A stretch of DNA of 64,000 nucleotides. Origin: Symsagittifera roscoffensis. Its lineage: Eukaryota > Xenacoelomorpha > Acoela > Convolutidae. The stretch spans positions 7,534,386-7,598,385 of the forward strand of contig NC_087063.1 of the NCBI RefSeq assembly GCF_963678635.1. Reading direction: 5' to 3'. Under the pieces are notes generated by a model. That model saw nothing but the letters and a program-made list of their open reading frames with translations. It made no database searches and was not told the origin of the DNA. Made by a program: the position numbers and the translations under genes. Below, in pieces: positions 33,046 through 45,964 of this stretch (position 1 is its first letter; each line of letters begins with the position of its first letter).

Positions 33046-33366
33046 CGTTTAACCTTTCAACGTTTTGCCCAAAATTTTTTAGGTTAACTTTCTGGGAGAA
33101 CCCGTAACAGCCAACGGTTGTTTTTTTAAAATGTTTTGTAATTCTTATTCATAATCTAGAGAACATTACATGTAAACCAGGTTTAATATTTTTGAAATTT
33201 AAAATTGATAAATTTTAAAATTTAAGTTTTATACTTTATAGGGGTGATTATTTTTAGGTAGCATAAGCAAGGAGGGGAGTTGACTAGTTACAGAGATCCT
33301 ATTTTTCATTAGGGACCCCTGCATTTTCCAGGCATCCTCTATCATTATTGTATCAAAAATTCCAAC

Positions 33367-33636
33367 CTGAAACGTCCTTGAGAAGCGGAGGGGCGTAGCG
33401 TAGAACAGGATGAACAACCCGTAGAAGATGTTCGAAGCACAGAGACTGGCGGCTGCAAAGGCCGCATGTTTACGAGGACAACTGTGGAAAATAACTGTCA
33501 AAACAACTCCCAAATTGGCCAAAATTCCGAGGCAGAGGACTGTTATTTTCACGAAGTAAATTGTAAATTCAATTGCAGGATGTTTATAAAAAGGAACTTC
33601 ATGTTCATTTTCAACCAAACTACTGTTGTTAAACAT
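33367..33636 (-). CDS. Rhodopsin-class GPCR, exon 1 (N terminus, TM1, TM2)
   Basis: 90 codons from the only ATG (33636) to a putative donor CAG|GTTGGA. The N-terminal ~23 residues begin MFNNSS with overlapping N-glycosylation sequons, as in an extracellular tail. TM1 (about residues 24-50) carries GILANLGVVLTVI with Asn41 as N1.50. TM2 (about 57-80) carries LCASNIFYGLF. Asn69 lies exactly 28 residues after Asn41, the spacing of N1.50 and D2.50 in rhodopsin and beta2-adrenergic receptor, so the sodium-site Asp2.50 is Asn here. Joined to exon 2, TM2-to-Cys3.25 spacing is 31 rather than 27, a slightly long loop or an imprecise donor. The reading frame continues past the donor to 33229, but that part is not receptor-like. 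Ligand cannot be predicted. No upstream promoter element was identified. Confidence 0.8.
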
Positions 33637-33826
33637 GGTGACTTTTTGATCTTGAATAATTTTTTCTTTCAAAAGGTGCAAATTTTTTTAGCGTAAATGG
33701 AAATTTGATAATTTTATTTGAAAAAATTTTCTTTGATTGAATGTAAAGTATGATTAGTTTTAGAAAAATGGTAATAAATGTATCAATTATATATAAACTT
33801 CACTAGCAAAAAGCAGCTAAGAGTGT

Positions 33827-34147
33827 TCAAAGAGCTTTTGAAGATTTTCGCTGTCGCGATAATTTCTGGTCTAAGAGGGGCAAGTTCAAACTTTTGAATT
33901 GCAAATTGTCTGATAAGGTATCAAAGTAAATTATACCAATGGTTGAAATGCGGTAATGGAATACGGAAGTAACTGAAATAAACCAACCAAGAAAAGCAGT
34001 TCTAAAAATGATTGAAAGAAATTGCGAAAAGTGTCTGCTTTTATTTCTGCGTTCACCGGATTGGATTGATTTATCGATTTTTACTTTTAATTTTCCCAAA
34101 AATATAGCAAAAATGTGTATTAAAAGGAAGCTGAAATACTAATAGAA
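33827..34147 (-). CDS. Possible TM5-TM7 exon of a second GPCR
   Basis: A minus-strand frame opens just after a TAG and an acceptor-like TATTTCAG near 34147 and stays open to the stop at 33827. Order seen: hydrophobic FLLIHIFAIFLG (end of TM5), basic loop KIDKSIQSGERRNKSR, hydrophobic FLSIIFRTAFLGWFISV (TM6-like, Trp near the usual CWxP place but no Pro), a second segment with IGIIYFDTLSDN, and a C-terminal LNLPLLDQKLSRQRKSS that loosely resembles a degenerate NPxxY plus helix 8. It ends only ~190 bases upstream of the start codon of the receptor above, on the same strand, so it would be the last exon of a neighbouring tandem paralogue. Its key motifs are weak. Chance is possible. Confidence 0.3.
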
Positions 34148-34149
34148 AA

Positions 34150-35930
34150 GCGAAATAATATAAAAAACAAGCAAAGCTGTACTGTAAAATTTCGGCTGAT
34201 TAACGGAGTCGTATTTGCCTAAGTGTTTGCCAAGTAATGAATTTTTAATTCCAAGTGACGGTCACAAATTTAATTTGGTATGCGATGATTTCTCTTGATT
34301 TCTGTTTAAATGGTTGCCTCTAAAAAGGATAAAAGTAATTTGATCGCGTTTAAAAGGGCGGTCCGAATTAACAACAGCATAAAATACACTTCATAAAACT
34401 AAATATTACCAAGTGCAGAATCCGCCTTTTTCGCCTATTGCTTTGAAAAAAGCAGCTTGAAAATAAGCTCTTAAAATAAAAGTAAAACAATGAAATGCAA
34501 ATCAGCGATTTGAGGATAAAAGTTTTCTTTCAAAGGAGAAAATTTAAGTTTTTAAACTTTATTTTATTTCACTCTTTTGTGATTGAATAAAAAAGAAACG
34601 CCATTTGCAGTTTTGGTTTAGACTTTTTCACTACATAAGTGAATGAATTTTATTTGGATTATCAGTTTATGAATTAGGAATTATTTCCCCTCCCGTGTTA
34701 TTTGTGTTGATTGAAATAAATGAAAAGAAACTGATAATAAACAATGATAAACAATTCCAGACTTCAACGCTCAGAGATAAAGCGGAGCTTCAGCTGAATT
34801 TTTAAGAGATTAAATTTAGAAAAAAACGATGAATATAAAATATGTCTACGCCTCGGAGCTTATAAGGGATACCGAGCAATAGAGATTGGATGAAAAAGGG
34901 ATAAAAAGGCTGCTACAGGACACGCAGGAAGAATAACAAAAATAAAAAAAAACGAAAGAATATCTATTTTTTAAATCTTCGTTAAATCCCTTTTTAAAGA
35001 AACTCAAGAATTCTCTCAAGCTATGTTTGTTCTCAGGCATTAAAAGTGACCATCGAATTTAAAATAACAAGATTAAGCGAGGATCTAAAATTTTCGCAAG
35101 ATTGGATTTTCCAAAAAGATGTCCGCTTTTTAGGTCAGCCTAAAAGGTTTTCCGATCTCTGCCAAAAAATCAAAAGAAACAAGGATAGCCAGTTCCAGCT
35201 TACAAATTAGTGTCGTTTTTTCTGCGTGATATGACAAAAGCTCTGAGCAAAAAAAATAGCATTCAAAGTGCATATCTGCTAATGAGCATTTTTTCTTCGA
35301 AATTTTTTTGAAAAACTACATTAAAAAACAGGTAGAAATAAGTACCAAAACTAGGCTTCTAAATGTTTTAATCATACTGGATTTTCATTGACAAACTTTT
35401 AAAAAATAATAAAGTGACTGATCAATTTCAATTTAAGCCAATAAAACAGTCAAAACCATTTAAATCAAATTTGATCTATTATTATGGATTATTGTCTATG
35501 AGGATAAGTTTTATCAATTTTTTAAATTAGTTCTCAGCATATTCAAACTCTGACAACTGCCTGTGTTAATTTGAGTTTCATTTTGGTTTGCATTAAATTT
35601 TATTACTTCGTTTTTTCTTTCTTTTCCTCAAAATTTGGTTTATTTTTTCTGAATACTTTTTTCAACATTTTTATCCTAGCCCCCATTGACTTACCTCTGC
35701 GTTTCTATGTGCTTATGATCAATTTGTGTTGGTATGTGTTACGGGCTAAGGGATAAATTTGAAGTGATGGAAGGGCTAATTGTGTTTGCTTTAAATGGCG
35801 AGGGGTGTTAGATGTATAAAGGGCATCGTTTCGTAGTTTTTTATCACAATTTCGATTTGACTTGGAAATTTGAGTAGGCCGTGATCACCGCAGAAACTGC
35901 TGCTAGTTTTGCAGACCATTTTGCAACAAA
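34150..35930. other. No recognised gene; family B scrap at 34776-34800
   Basis: A 5'-end-like family B fragment (gagataaagcggagcttcag) lies at 34775. If the TM5-7 candidate upstream of 33.8 kb is real, its earlier exons should be here on the minus strand. I looked for TM1-TM4 signatures and saw none I can defend. The hydrophobic frames at 34846-35040 (minus) and 35571-35756 (plus) lack receptor motifs. Confidence 0.35.
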
Positions 35931-35944
35931 TTTACTCAACAGGT

Positions 35945-36760
35945 TTTGATAAAATTACAGTCGATTATAATATTTCTTTAATTAAATTAAATCGATTTAG
36001 GTTTCTGAAAAACGAGATTGTAGAAAACTAGTTTTTATCGGTAGAACTACACTCCAGCTTTGAATTTTTATGAATGAAAATCATTTATGATGGATCTTTG
36101 TTGCTTAATATGTTGTCTATATAATCGATTTTGTGGCAAATTTAGACAAAGTAATCAATTTTAATAGAAAATAACCGAGTATTTTCTAAAAAAAAAAAGT
36201 CCATTAAAATACTTTCTATTCGATTGTAATTAATTTTTTTCTTCAAATTAATCGATTATTTTTGTACATTAAGTTCATGAAAATCGATTGTTTTTCTCGG
36301 TAATTACTCTAATCTTTGGAGCTTTCTGCAAAATTCAAACCCGAAGAAACACGTTCATCTCCATGTTCACTACTCACTACACCAAAATCACGTCCCCCGC
36401 TACTCCTCCCACCTCACTAAACAGCCCCCTACTACGCAGGCCCCTGAGTTAACAAAACTGAATTTAAAAAATAACGGAAAAACACGCTATTGAAATTTAG
36501 AAGAAAAAAATTGAAATTCAGTGAGAGAAGAAAATAACTAACCTAAGTATAATATAATGCAGACGATTGAAAAAGCACAAAAACAGATTTCAAAAAATTA
36601 TCACCCATTATAATCCATTATAATCGATTAAAACGGATAACGTTTCATTCAATAAACAACTTGTCGATAATCGATTACGAACGGATTTTTTCGCTTCTAA
36701 AATTATTAACAAAGTAATCCATTTTCAATCCATTGTTATCAATTGTTTTAGAACTTTAGA
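35945..36760. repeat. Family D-related region with ATCGATTATAAT motifs and C-rich centre
   Basis: Multiple copies in both orientations of atcgattataat, attataatccattat and aatcgatta words, flanking a C-rich segment (36335-36450: cccccgctactcctcccacc). This mirrors the family D element at 10628-11636, which also has a C-rich centre between such motifs, but the arms here are more decayed and the ends are not definable. Confidence 0.45.
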
Positions 36761-36786
36761 CAGACCGACAGACAGACAGACAGACA
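36758..36786 (+). repeat. (GACA)n microsatellite
   Basis: About six GACA units with one gacc interruption, at the right edge of the ATCGATTATAAT-rich region. Confidence 0.8.
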
Positions 36787-36799
36787 ATTAAAATCCAAA

Positions 36800-39700
36800 A
36801 TAATCGATAAGTAACCATGAAAGTTCAGTGCGGGTTGTAACCGAACACTCCAAACATTTTATAACTTTTGAATTAAAAAAAAAAGTACAGATAAAAAATT
36901 AAACCGAATAACTCCCACAACACGGTCAAATTCTAGACTAAAAACGAAAATATTGAGAAAACACGAAGAAAATTAAAGCGCAGTCCAACTTTCACTTATA
37001 CAACACGAGAATCAATTGTCAAAGATTTCATAACTTTCTTGCTTAGTTTTGGTTTGACTACTGCAATATAACTGAAGACATAATTAAGGAAAATTGTAAT
37101 GTACAAAATAAAGATCTTCCATAAAACAATGCTATAAATGAAAACCTACGCTTCGAATAGGTAGCAATTTATGTCAAATTTTATATCAAATTAAACTTTT
37201 TTGCATGAGTGAGTTTCTAAATGGCGCATTTTGCAAATGACAATGTTATCAAATTATTGTTCCGACCATTTGAAAATTTGAAGGAAATACCACAAATAAT
37301 AATTGGAATGGGTCGAGTGATATATTTTTTCTTTTTTTTTTCTTAGTTTCGAGAACAACCAATTTGATGTTTTTGATTTTTGGTCTAATTTCGAGCTAAT
37401 AAAGTGAGCGTTCTGTCATAGCTTAACTATACTAAAAATGAGCCGTGAAAACTTAGTTTTAGTCAATTAAAATTCGTTTTTGAATTTTTTATTGCCATTT
37501 TGGGAATAAAAACTTCAAAAATTCAAAAAAGTCTGAAAATTTTTTAACTGAAGTTGCTTAAAATTTTTTGTAACAATTTGTTTAAGATTTTTCTATAGCA
37601 ATTTTTCATAATAAAAAATTGATTTCCAATCGGCCAAAATTACTATGATTGTCGAGTATGCCTAAGTTTTTTTTCGTGCAGATCTTTTCATCACACCACG
37701 CATGAAAAATGACAGTAATTTGATTTTTTTTTGTATTTTTTAAGACTACGGTCGGAACATTGTATGACACTTGCACAGTAATCGGCTATCTTTCTTTTAA
37801 AAATGCCAATGACGCAGAGGCTATTTCAGAATAAAACCAGCTTTTTATCCAGGTCAGTTTTGATTTTTTGAACCGTGCCGAAACCATTGATGGTTCCAAC
37901 TTCACAAAGCGCTGGATAACAATTTATCGAGTATAGAGGCTTTTGGCATTTTCTGGAAATGTAGGTTTTGAAAATTGCTGTTGTTAGAAATTGCTGTTGT
38001 TGTTGGCTTTTAGAAAATTAGAATAGTCAATTGCCCAAAATAAAACAAAGTAAAATATTAGTCTGTGTAACAAATTAAATGTTTTGGCAATCACACATGA
38101 AGGCAACCAATTAAACTTGTTGCCTCAAATGGCAAAAATTTCGGGGCAAAATGAACCACAAGCAGAAAAAATGTGGACCAGATGAAAAAAGAGTTAAGTT
38201 GCCAATTAACTTATTGACTGTTTTTCTGCATGAGTAGCAGTCCCATTTCCCATAACCATATTTTTTAAGATTCCATAACAATTTTGGACTTTTTATTTGT
38301 CAACATTCACTTATATACGGAAAAGCAACAATCAAATTCGCAAATTGGAGGTTTTCCACGCGTTACTGAAGTTCAGTTTTTTTAACTTGACTGAAAGAAA
38401 GCCACTTGGGAATTTTTCATCTAATGTTATTTGGAATTTTCTCGGCTTATGCCATTTGGCAATCAATCAATCATAAAACGATCAGAAGACAGTTCACACG
38501 AAGTATAAAGTCAGTAAGAAGTTCTACAAATCAAAGTCTGGTGTTTTGAATTGCTGAATACAATACAACATAAAAAACATGAGGGTTCGACATTATAGCT
38601 TTATATATATAATTGATGGACGTTTATAAATCATTCAACATAAGTCTCAGCAGTTCATTGCAACGGCAAATTAAAGCAATAAATAATTGAAAAATTGGAT
38701 TTTTTCTTAGAAACAGATGAAAATGAAAGAACCAAGATAATACCTGTTAAAATAAAATTGTTATCAGAAAACGAATGTAATCAAGCTAAAAAAAATCATG
38801 AACACCAATTATTTGTTTCGGAATTCTCAAATGTCCTCTAAATCCATCCTTTTCCCGGTTAGAAGTTGAAATATTTGATTTTGTTGACTAGGATAAAATG
38901 CGTAAATTGCAGATGGAGCAAATCTGAGGGTTTGAAATCGAGGTAAATCAAACCGACATGTTACAATACGCGAGCCAGACGGAACAATTTTTTCCTGCTA
39001 TTTAGAGTCAGGATTTCCTTTTAGATTAAAACTAATTATCGAAGAACTTTTTGATGGAATCGAAGTTTTGATGGAAAAATAAATACAGCAACAAATTGTG
39101 GTATTTTCGGATATTTTGGCTAAATGACTATTCGGTTGAATTAATCAACACCCTGTGAATTTATTTGCTCCACATACTTGAGCCGACCTGCCATTATTGG
39201 ACCCTTGTGATAATAGTTATTATACTTGCAGTGAAATAGCACCCCAGAACTGTAGAGCAATGGATTAGATAAATGTTTACAACCCAGAGTTACCCAAAAT
39301 ATCTGGAGCACGGATTTCATGTGGCTATATGTCCGTTTAAACGATATATGCCCCTACTTACCATGTCTATAAACCGGATATTAAGTAAGTCGTTGTGTAA
39401 TCAAGGGTTTTACTTTCATCGACTGTACCCTAATTGAGGAGCTAAATAATCTGCATGTTTGCATGTTTTTAAAAATTGTTAATATGGGTTCAAAGTTTAA
39501 TGATTTGATTCAGAAAACGTAAAAATTACGAAAATTCAACCTTTCTCAATTATATGGATGAAATTGAAAAAAAAAGAAACTATTAAATTTTTTTTCAAAA
39601 GACAGGGTATTTTAGAAACGACAAACATAAATATGTAGCTTTTTCAGGTTTGTTTATTTTCTGATTAACTGACATAAAAATTTTTAGCCTTCGGCACCTT

Positions 39701-42700
39701 ATATAAACAGAGTTATAGCAGATAAGTAAATAAATACATTCTAGGAGAGACACTTGATAAGGCATTCAATCCGAGAGTGTCCGATCGTGTTATCGATTCA
39801 CTGACATGGCAAGAAATAAAAATGTGCGAGGACGAGCTCTAGCTTGACCGCTACATTCTAATCTACCACAGTCTGACCGATCTCGGCTGCAACATTGGTA
39901 ACACGTGAAATTTCTAGACGCAAAAAAATGACCTTGAGTTGCAAACAGAGCCTCGCTCAACAACATAACTCAGTCTGGAATGTGACACAATGGATTACGC
40001 TTAGACAGGCTGGATAACATTTCATAGATCTTCTGCAAATTTCAGAAACAACAATTATTAAAAAATATATATAACAAGCGAAGTATTTGTGCCACAAAAA
40101 CATGGGCTGATCGGGAGTTCCCACGGAGCCGCATTCCCGGATAACCGAAAAAAACTAAATGCCTCCGGTTTTAAAAAAAGTAAATCAGAAAATAAGTCAC
40201 TAAATTGAGACTAAATTTGATTGGACAAAAAAACGCTTTAAGCTTTGCAGCCTGTTGGCTAAAAAAATCCGAATATCTCGAAAGATTTGATTGGCTGATA
40301 AATTTACTCCAATTGAATCAATTGAAAACAAAAACCCGGCTATTTTAAACGCATGATTTTTTAATAACTTTATTTGCTCTATGGATAATTATCGATTTTC
40401 GTGATTGAAAAAATTGTCATTATTACCATCTATAATTAAATTTTGAGAATACACCGCACTTAGACAAGCGATCACAAGCACCCTCGGGAAGGAAGAAGGA
40501 TGTGTCTAATTGTGGGGCAAGGGGGAGGGTGTACCCTAAACAAGAAAACAAATGGAAAAAATTGTGTGGCTAGGTATTTGTCGGTTATATAAATTGTTTG
40601 TAATATATAATGTGCTTATTGTATTGTTCAACGGCGGATCAACCGTACATCCCTCCTAAATGACCTACGGTAGAATGCGCGCCCCAATCTAGTAAAATTT
40701 TTGAAAAAAAATTCTCTATAAAATATGCATACTGAATAGGTTAATCTCAAAATAAATTTTTAAAAAATCTATATCCTACTATATCGATTTGGGGGTGCGG
40801 GTATATTACGGTTGATTCTCAAAGGCTATCCGGAGAAAAAACTTCGGCTATCCAAGACCGAATTTATTTTTCAACTATATCGGAACGGAATTATTTATCG
40901 GCTATCCGGCAACGAATTTCTTTTTCGGGAACGAATTTATTTTTGGGCTTATTGGGCATTCGCCTCCGTGACCCGCCACAGTCGGGAGGGGGTAGTTTTG
41001 GGTAGAACTTTTGTGGGGACAAATGAAAAAATAAACACCGACCGGTTTTTTCCTATCCATTCCGACCCTCCAACTAGCCTGAAATCCCTTGATTGCATTG
41101 AAGCAGATTATATAATTTCAAGTGAGAGGTTTTGAGAAAAATCATTGCATTAACAAAAAAATTGATTGACCTAAACAAAACTAGTTGAAAATTTTGACTC
41201 AAGTTTTTGCTGGTTTATGGAAAAAGATGTCAACTTGAATCTATCTTGAAACTTTTGGCCAATTAGAATCGAGTGCTTAAAACGCAGAGCTATAATTTTA
41301 TCCATGAACTTAACTTTAAGATCTTAACTTAGTCTTTTTAAGGGCAGAGGGTATTAATTTGATCTAAGAACGGATCTAAGAACTAAGATTCAGACAAGAG
41401 AAATTGCGAAGTGAAATAACCTATTGCTTGTTCATCTGATTATGCCTGATCAAAACTACTTCAATATGAAAAATCAATTTTTCAAACAAAAACCCGATAA
41501 CGCTTTTTTGAAGAACTTAATTAGCACATTAGATCTTCAAAATAAAACTGAAAAAGGTGAAACAAAACTGAAGAAAATTCTAAATACGAAACCTACTCAT
41601 CAAAGAATTAAGCCGTTAGAGCTTCATTAACGAATATAAGATGCCCCGCCCAATCATTCGATAATGTTTGTTGAGGAATAAGATATCGTTTAATCAATTT
41701 TTTCCAGATCCACCGATTCTTGGTCAAATTTGATGGCGGAAGGTTAGTAATTATCAACTTAAAAGCAAATTGGGGCTATGATATGAGGAAGTATTTAAAA
41801 TCTTGAGTCGAGTGCGTAACAAATCAATGGATCTTTAACAGTGGGGAGGAGCAGCATGCCGAAGAAAAACTAGTTCCGTTTTTTTTCGATGTCCTCAATT
41901 TCTATTTTGCGCGTTCCTGTTGCTCAACGAAGAACCTGTAATACCAAATTTTTCTAAGCCTTAGACAAAAAAATAATTTATTTTTGTGCTGAGCATTTTC
42001 CAATAATTAGGAAAAAAACGTTATCTAGCGGACGTTTCTAGTAAAAAAACAACAGTTATTTGTCTGCTGATCTCTCAGAATTGTGATTAAGAAATTTCGA
42101 AACAATAATGCACGAACATGATTATTCCATCGATTTTGTTCAAATTGTCTATCAATTATTTGTTTGTCAGAACACTGAGCCGAGCAATCAGATTATTTTG
42201 GTTCAGGGATACTCAATGAATCAGAAGAGAGCTTCTTCACTATAAATTCACTACCAATATAAATGGTTCTACAATTTGATGACAAAAACTCTCATTAATT
42301 TTAACAGTTGTGATGAGTAAAGTTGCTGAACTAAAACGTCACACTTTTTCCATCTAAACCAAATGGTCTGACAGTTTTAATTATTGGTTCTTTTGACCAC
42401 AGAATTTTACTGAAATAGCAGCGCAAGTGCTTTCGGTCTTGATACAATTAAGCTTTTTTAATAGTTAATAGTTTTTCGTTGATATTTGCAAAATGAGACA
42501 GACCATTTTCGATAATGAAAAGGGGAGCTTGAAAATTGATATTTGCTTAATAAATATTAAATAGTTTTCACCAGAGCCCAAAAATTTCAGCCTACATGTT
42601 TATTCATAATGTTTTTGCTTTTTTGCTTTTTAAATTTTTTTTTTTCAGAAAAAAAGTATTTTTTTTTGGCAGCTGTGTATTTTTCGACTCAGTTTTTCAG

Positions 42701-42900
42701 AATCGTCCGCTGCTGATCTAGACTACTGATTTACTAATAGATAACTTGTGATTTCAGCATCAGAGAAAGGATGAGGAATTTCTTAGCTTAAGTTTTCATG
42801 GGTTGTTTATGGCGCATTTGCAATATAAAGATTTTTTTTAGTTTTAATTGATTCTGAGCTTGAACGCTTTCAAAAGTCTTCAAAAATGGACAACACTATA
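36800..42900. other. Long AT-rich stretch with no recognisable gene or repeat
   Basis: Nothing in these 6 kb convinces me. The segment 39700-40180 is less A/T-rich and begins with a TATATAAA word (39703), but no protein-like frame follows. At 40820-40940 short ggctatccgg / aacgaatttatttttc words recur and produce the 107-codon frame at 40812-41135. The frame at 41424-41630 (68 codons, K/N/L-rich) has no motif. Confidence 0.35.
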
Positions 42901-42921
42901 AATTGGTATAGTTTGATTTCT

Positions 42922-43050
42922 ACTTCCGACTTTCGAAGAAAGACTAACGGTGTTGACTTACTCGTGTTTTTTTTTAGACCAACTTTGACTTTCAAATAAG
43001 TTTTGACGATATAATTAAATCCAAATATATTCAGTTCATAATGATTATTG
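42922..43050 (+). repeat. Family A element, copy 9 (5' end only)
   Basis: Opens with cttccgactttcgaagaaag and tgttgacttactcgtgtttt, matching the family start. It breaks off after about 130 bases near agttttgacgatat. Confidence 0.5.
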
Positions 43051-43075
43051 AGCTGGTAAGTCCTAACTCTACCAA

Positions 43076-43166
43076 AATAATCTTAAATGGTATCTTAAAA
43101 TAATCTTAAAATAATCTTAAATGGTGAATGGTATCTTAAAATAATCTTAAAATCTTAAAATAATCT
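43076..43166 (+). repeat. Short tandem array of (ATGGT)ATCTTAAAATA units
   Basis: Repeated aataatcttaaa and atggtatcttaaa words, about eight imperfect units, ending directly before the truncated hAT MITE. Confidence 0.7.
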
Positions 43167-43172
43167 TATATT

Positions 43173-43245
43173 CAGGGGCGGATTTAGGGGGGGGCGGACG
43201 TTCCCTCTTCTCTCACTCTCAGGGATTCAACCTGGTTTTCCGGCC
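43173..43245 (+). mobile_element. hAT-type MITE (family C), left end only
   Basis: CAGGGGCGGATTTAGG is identical to the complete copy's left terminal repeat and is followed by ggggcggacgttc and ctcagggattcaacc as at 15071. Similarity ends near 43245. The overlapping minus-strand 107-codon frame at 43184-43507 starts beyond it, and I do not recognise it. Confidence 0.65.
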
Positions 43246-45054
43246 AATTTCCATAACTTCTTTTTAGAATAACTCCAGCTACATTTATTTTACCGTCAAG
43301 CTTCGAGGGTTTAAAAACGTTCAGGCAATTTTGAAAACAAGGGCATATTAACTGCCTAATTATTTTCATTACGAAATTCAGCATAGGGTAAAAAACCCTC
43401 GATTGTAATTGATTATTCCGCAAGCCCCATGTAGCGTGAAAACATCCCCAATACAGTCTGAGAATGCATAGACGGACCAGGGAAAAACGTCTGCAATGCG
43501 TACACAAAAAATCCTAAGATTTCCTTACATCTGTCACACTTGATGAAGCGAAACTTTCAAAATTCAAAAAAAAAAAGAGCAGCCAATTGCTATGCAAGTA
43601 GCATAGATGTTCCGAGCACTCTAATTCATTTAAAATCTTAAAATAAATTTTTAATTTGCAGCACTGCTGGTTGTAAAACGAATTAAGCGGAGATCGATTT
43701 AATTTTTACAAAAACTTTATGCAGAAATCAAAAAAATTGAGGGTTTGAAATGTAACAAATAATTCCAGTAAAATTATAGAGTAAATGAAAAATTAAATGA
43801 AAGCAAATGAATGAAAGTAAATGAAAATTATTTAAAAAAATATTAACACATCGGTATTTTAAAATATAGGGACTAAGATTACATCTCCTTGTAGTATTTT
43901 GAAAATATGGACATTAAAGTGTAAACATGCAGTCGCCCCCAAAAAAAACTTATAAACTTAAATAAAATTAAATTAAACAAGGACAGCCGGTTACTGTGCA
44001 TTTAGCACAGAATGTTCCGACCATAGTCATAAAAAAAAAATTATTACAAATTGTTGTCGTTTTTTTCTGCATGTTGTGATACAAAAATCTAAACAAAAAA
44101 AAAGATCTGATGCATATTTGAGATTCATAGTAAAATAGGTAAAATGGAAAACAGTTTTTGCAGAAAAATAACTAAAGAAAAAAACTTAAGATTTTTTTTT
44201 CGAATTTTCAAAATTTTGATTCCCAAAATTGCCCTAAAAACATCAGAAACTACCTTTACATGAATGAAATTAAGTTTTCTCGGCTAATATTAAGCTTAAA
44301 TAAGCTATTGTAAGCATATACGGTCACCTTATTAGCTCAAATTAAGACGAAAAATTAAAAATTTCAAACCGGTTTTTCACGACACTGGGAATTTTTTTGA
44401 AATTTTTGGAATGCTTTGAATCACGACTGAAAAAGCTTAAGTATAATATATCATTCAACCCAGTTCGATGATTAATTGTGGTACCTGATTTAACTAGAAA
44501 ACAAAAAGAAAAAACTAAAACACACCCAAATACAAAGTTCCCTCCATTTTCAATGGTCAGAACAACTACCTGCACGCCTGATAAAAATATCAAGAAGTAA
44601 ATCATGTTAAAGTCAAAAACTTATTTCTATCGTGTCTTTTTTGGAAAATATAGACAAAAACGTGTTAAGAGACTCTCGAATTTAAAAAAAAAACTAAAAA
44701 TCAAACGAGTGTTTTTGTTTGCAATTATTAAACCATCAATAAGGATAAAATGCTGAAAGACTTTGAAATTATAAAAAAAATTGCAGTTCGACTTGTTGTT
44801 TGTCGTCAATTAGCCCAGACAAATCTTTATTAGACAATGATGACAATTGAAAGACGAAAAAAAACGTTTCCTAAGGTTTTCAGGAAATTTGAATATTTTT
44901 CACCAGATGTTTACATATTAAAAACTATTTGTAAATGATCTCAGCTATTTCAGCTTTTTTTATTTTCAACTCAAAAATAAAATTTCTAAGAAAAAAAATT
45001 ATCGTTTTCTGAAACTTACCTTTTTTTTAAAAAAAAACTATAGCTTCAAAAATG

Positions 45055-45722
45055 ACACAGAGGCAAAGCTGCAATTTGTAGCACTTGTGATTTGAAAATG
45101 AATGCCTATGATTAAAAGTAAATGAAAAAACAAGTAAATAAAACTTTTTTTATTCACAAATTTTAAAAAATTATGTACAAATTTCAAAAATGCCAAAAAG
45201 ATTGTGGAACAAAGCCCTTTGTTTTATTATAAAATTTAAGGGAGATTTTATGGCAAAGTTCAAAAGCTAATGTGTGTTAAACAAAAAATGTAGAAAATAT
45301 TATAATTCAGTCAAAGAAATTGAAAAGAAAAAATTTCAAAAAACTATTTTTGAATTTTTAGTGAAATCAATCACCTGAAACGTCAAAAAGATTCGAGCTA
45401 CACCAACGCCATTCACTTTTTTTTCATAACCAAAAGATCGGAATACCAAAAAAATCTATCCGTTGCTGTCTAAAATTTAAGATAGAAAAAAGAAAAAAGT
45501 TGAAACAATAATTTCTAAAAGCGCACGCAAAAATTTCAAATAAGTGCTGCAAACAGGACCTGCAGAAAATCTGGACAATTGGCTTTTGAAAATCACCCAT
45601 TTATATCAAACTTATGAAATTTGAAGCTGATAGTTATCTGTAAAAGATCTGTATCACCACAAAAAATTTATGGGAAAGAGTCTAGTTCCCGATTAAAAGA
45701 CAATTGCTGTCGAAAGTATAAT
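45055..45722 (+). repeat. Family B element, copy 6
   Basis: 5' signature acagaggcaaagctgcaatttgt with agcacttgtgatttg; 3' block gggaaagagtctagttcccg and a decayed 3' hairpin (caattgctgtcgaaag). The middle is low-complexity A-rich sequence with no clear tRNA-like module. The 62-codon frame 45621-45809 overlaps its 3' end. Confidence 0.55.
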
Positions 45723-45864
45723 AAAAATAGCCAGAAACGCTGTATTGCTCCAAATTGTGCCAAAAGCTTTCAGTTTTGCGTAATCTGGAACAGCTGGTGG
45801 AATACATGAACAAATAAAGAAAATATGTGTTTAGTGGGCTTAAGCTGTCGTCGAATTCGCAACT

Positions 45865-45964
45865 GTTAGTGGAATCCGCAAAATGTCAGCGCAATCCGCA
45901 AATAGTAAGCGGGTTCTGCAAAATGTAAGCGGAACCCGCAAATTGTAAGCGGAATCCGCATAAA
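45865..45964 (+). repeat. Exact 20-bp-period minisatellite with palindromic core
   Basis: Five contiguous units of exactly 20 bases with consensus GTAAGCGGAATCCGCAAAAT, starting at 45865, 45885, 45905, 45925 and 45945. Each holds GCGGA-A-TCCGC, a 5-bp-stem palindrome in the consensus; unit 3 (gcgggttctgc) and unit 4 (gcggaacccgc) vary. The minus-strand frame 45866-46057 crosses the array and is a by-product. Confidence 0.85.

Noticed and set aside
39700-40180. TATATAAA word followed by less A/T-rich sequence, considered as a promoter and small-RNA gene
   Set aside because: No protein-like frame, no recognisable snRNA or rRNA sequence, and TATA-like words are frequent in such DNA.
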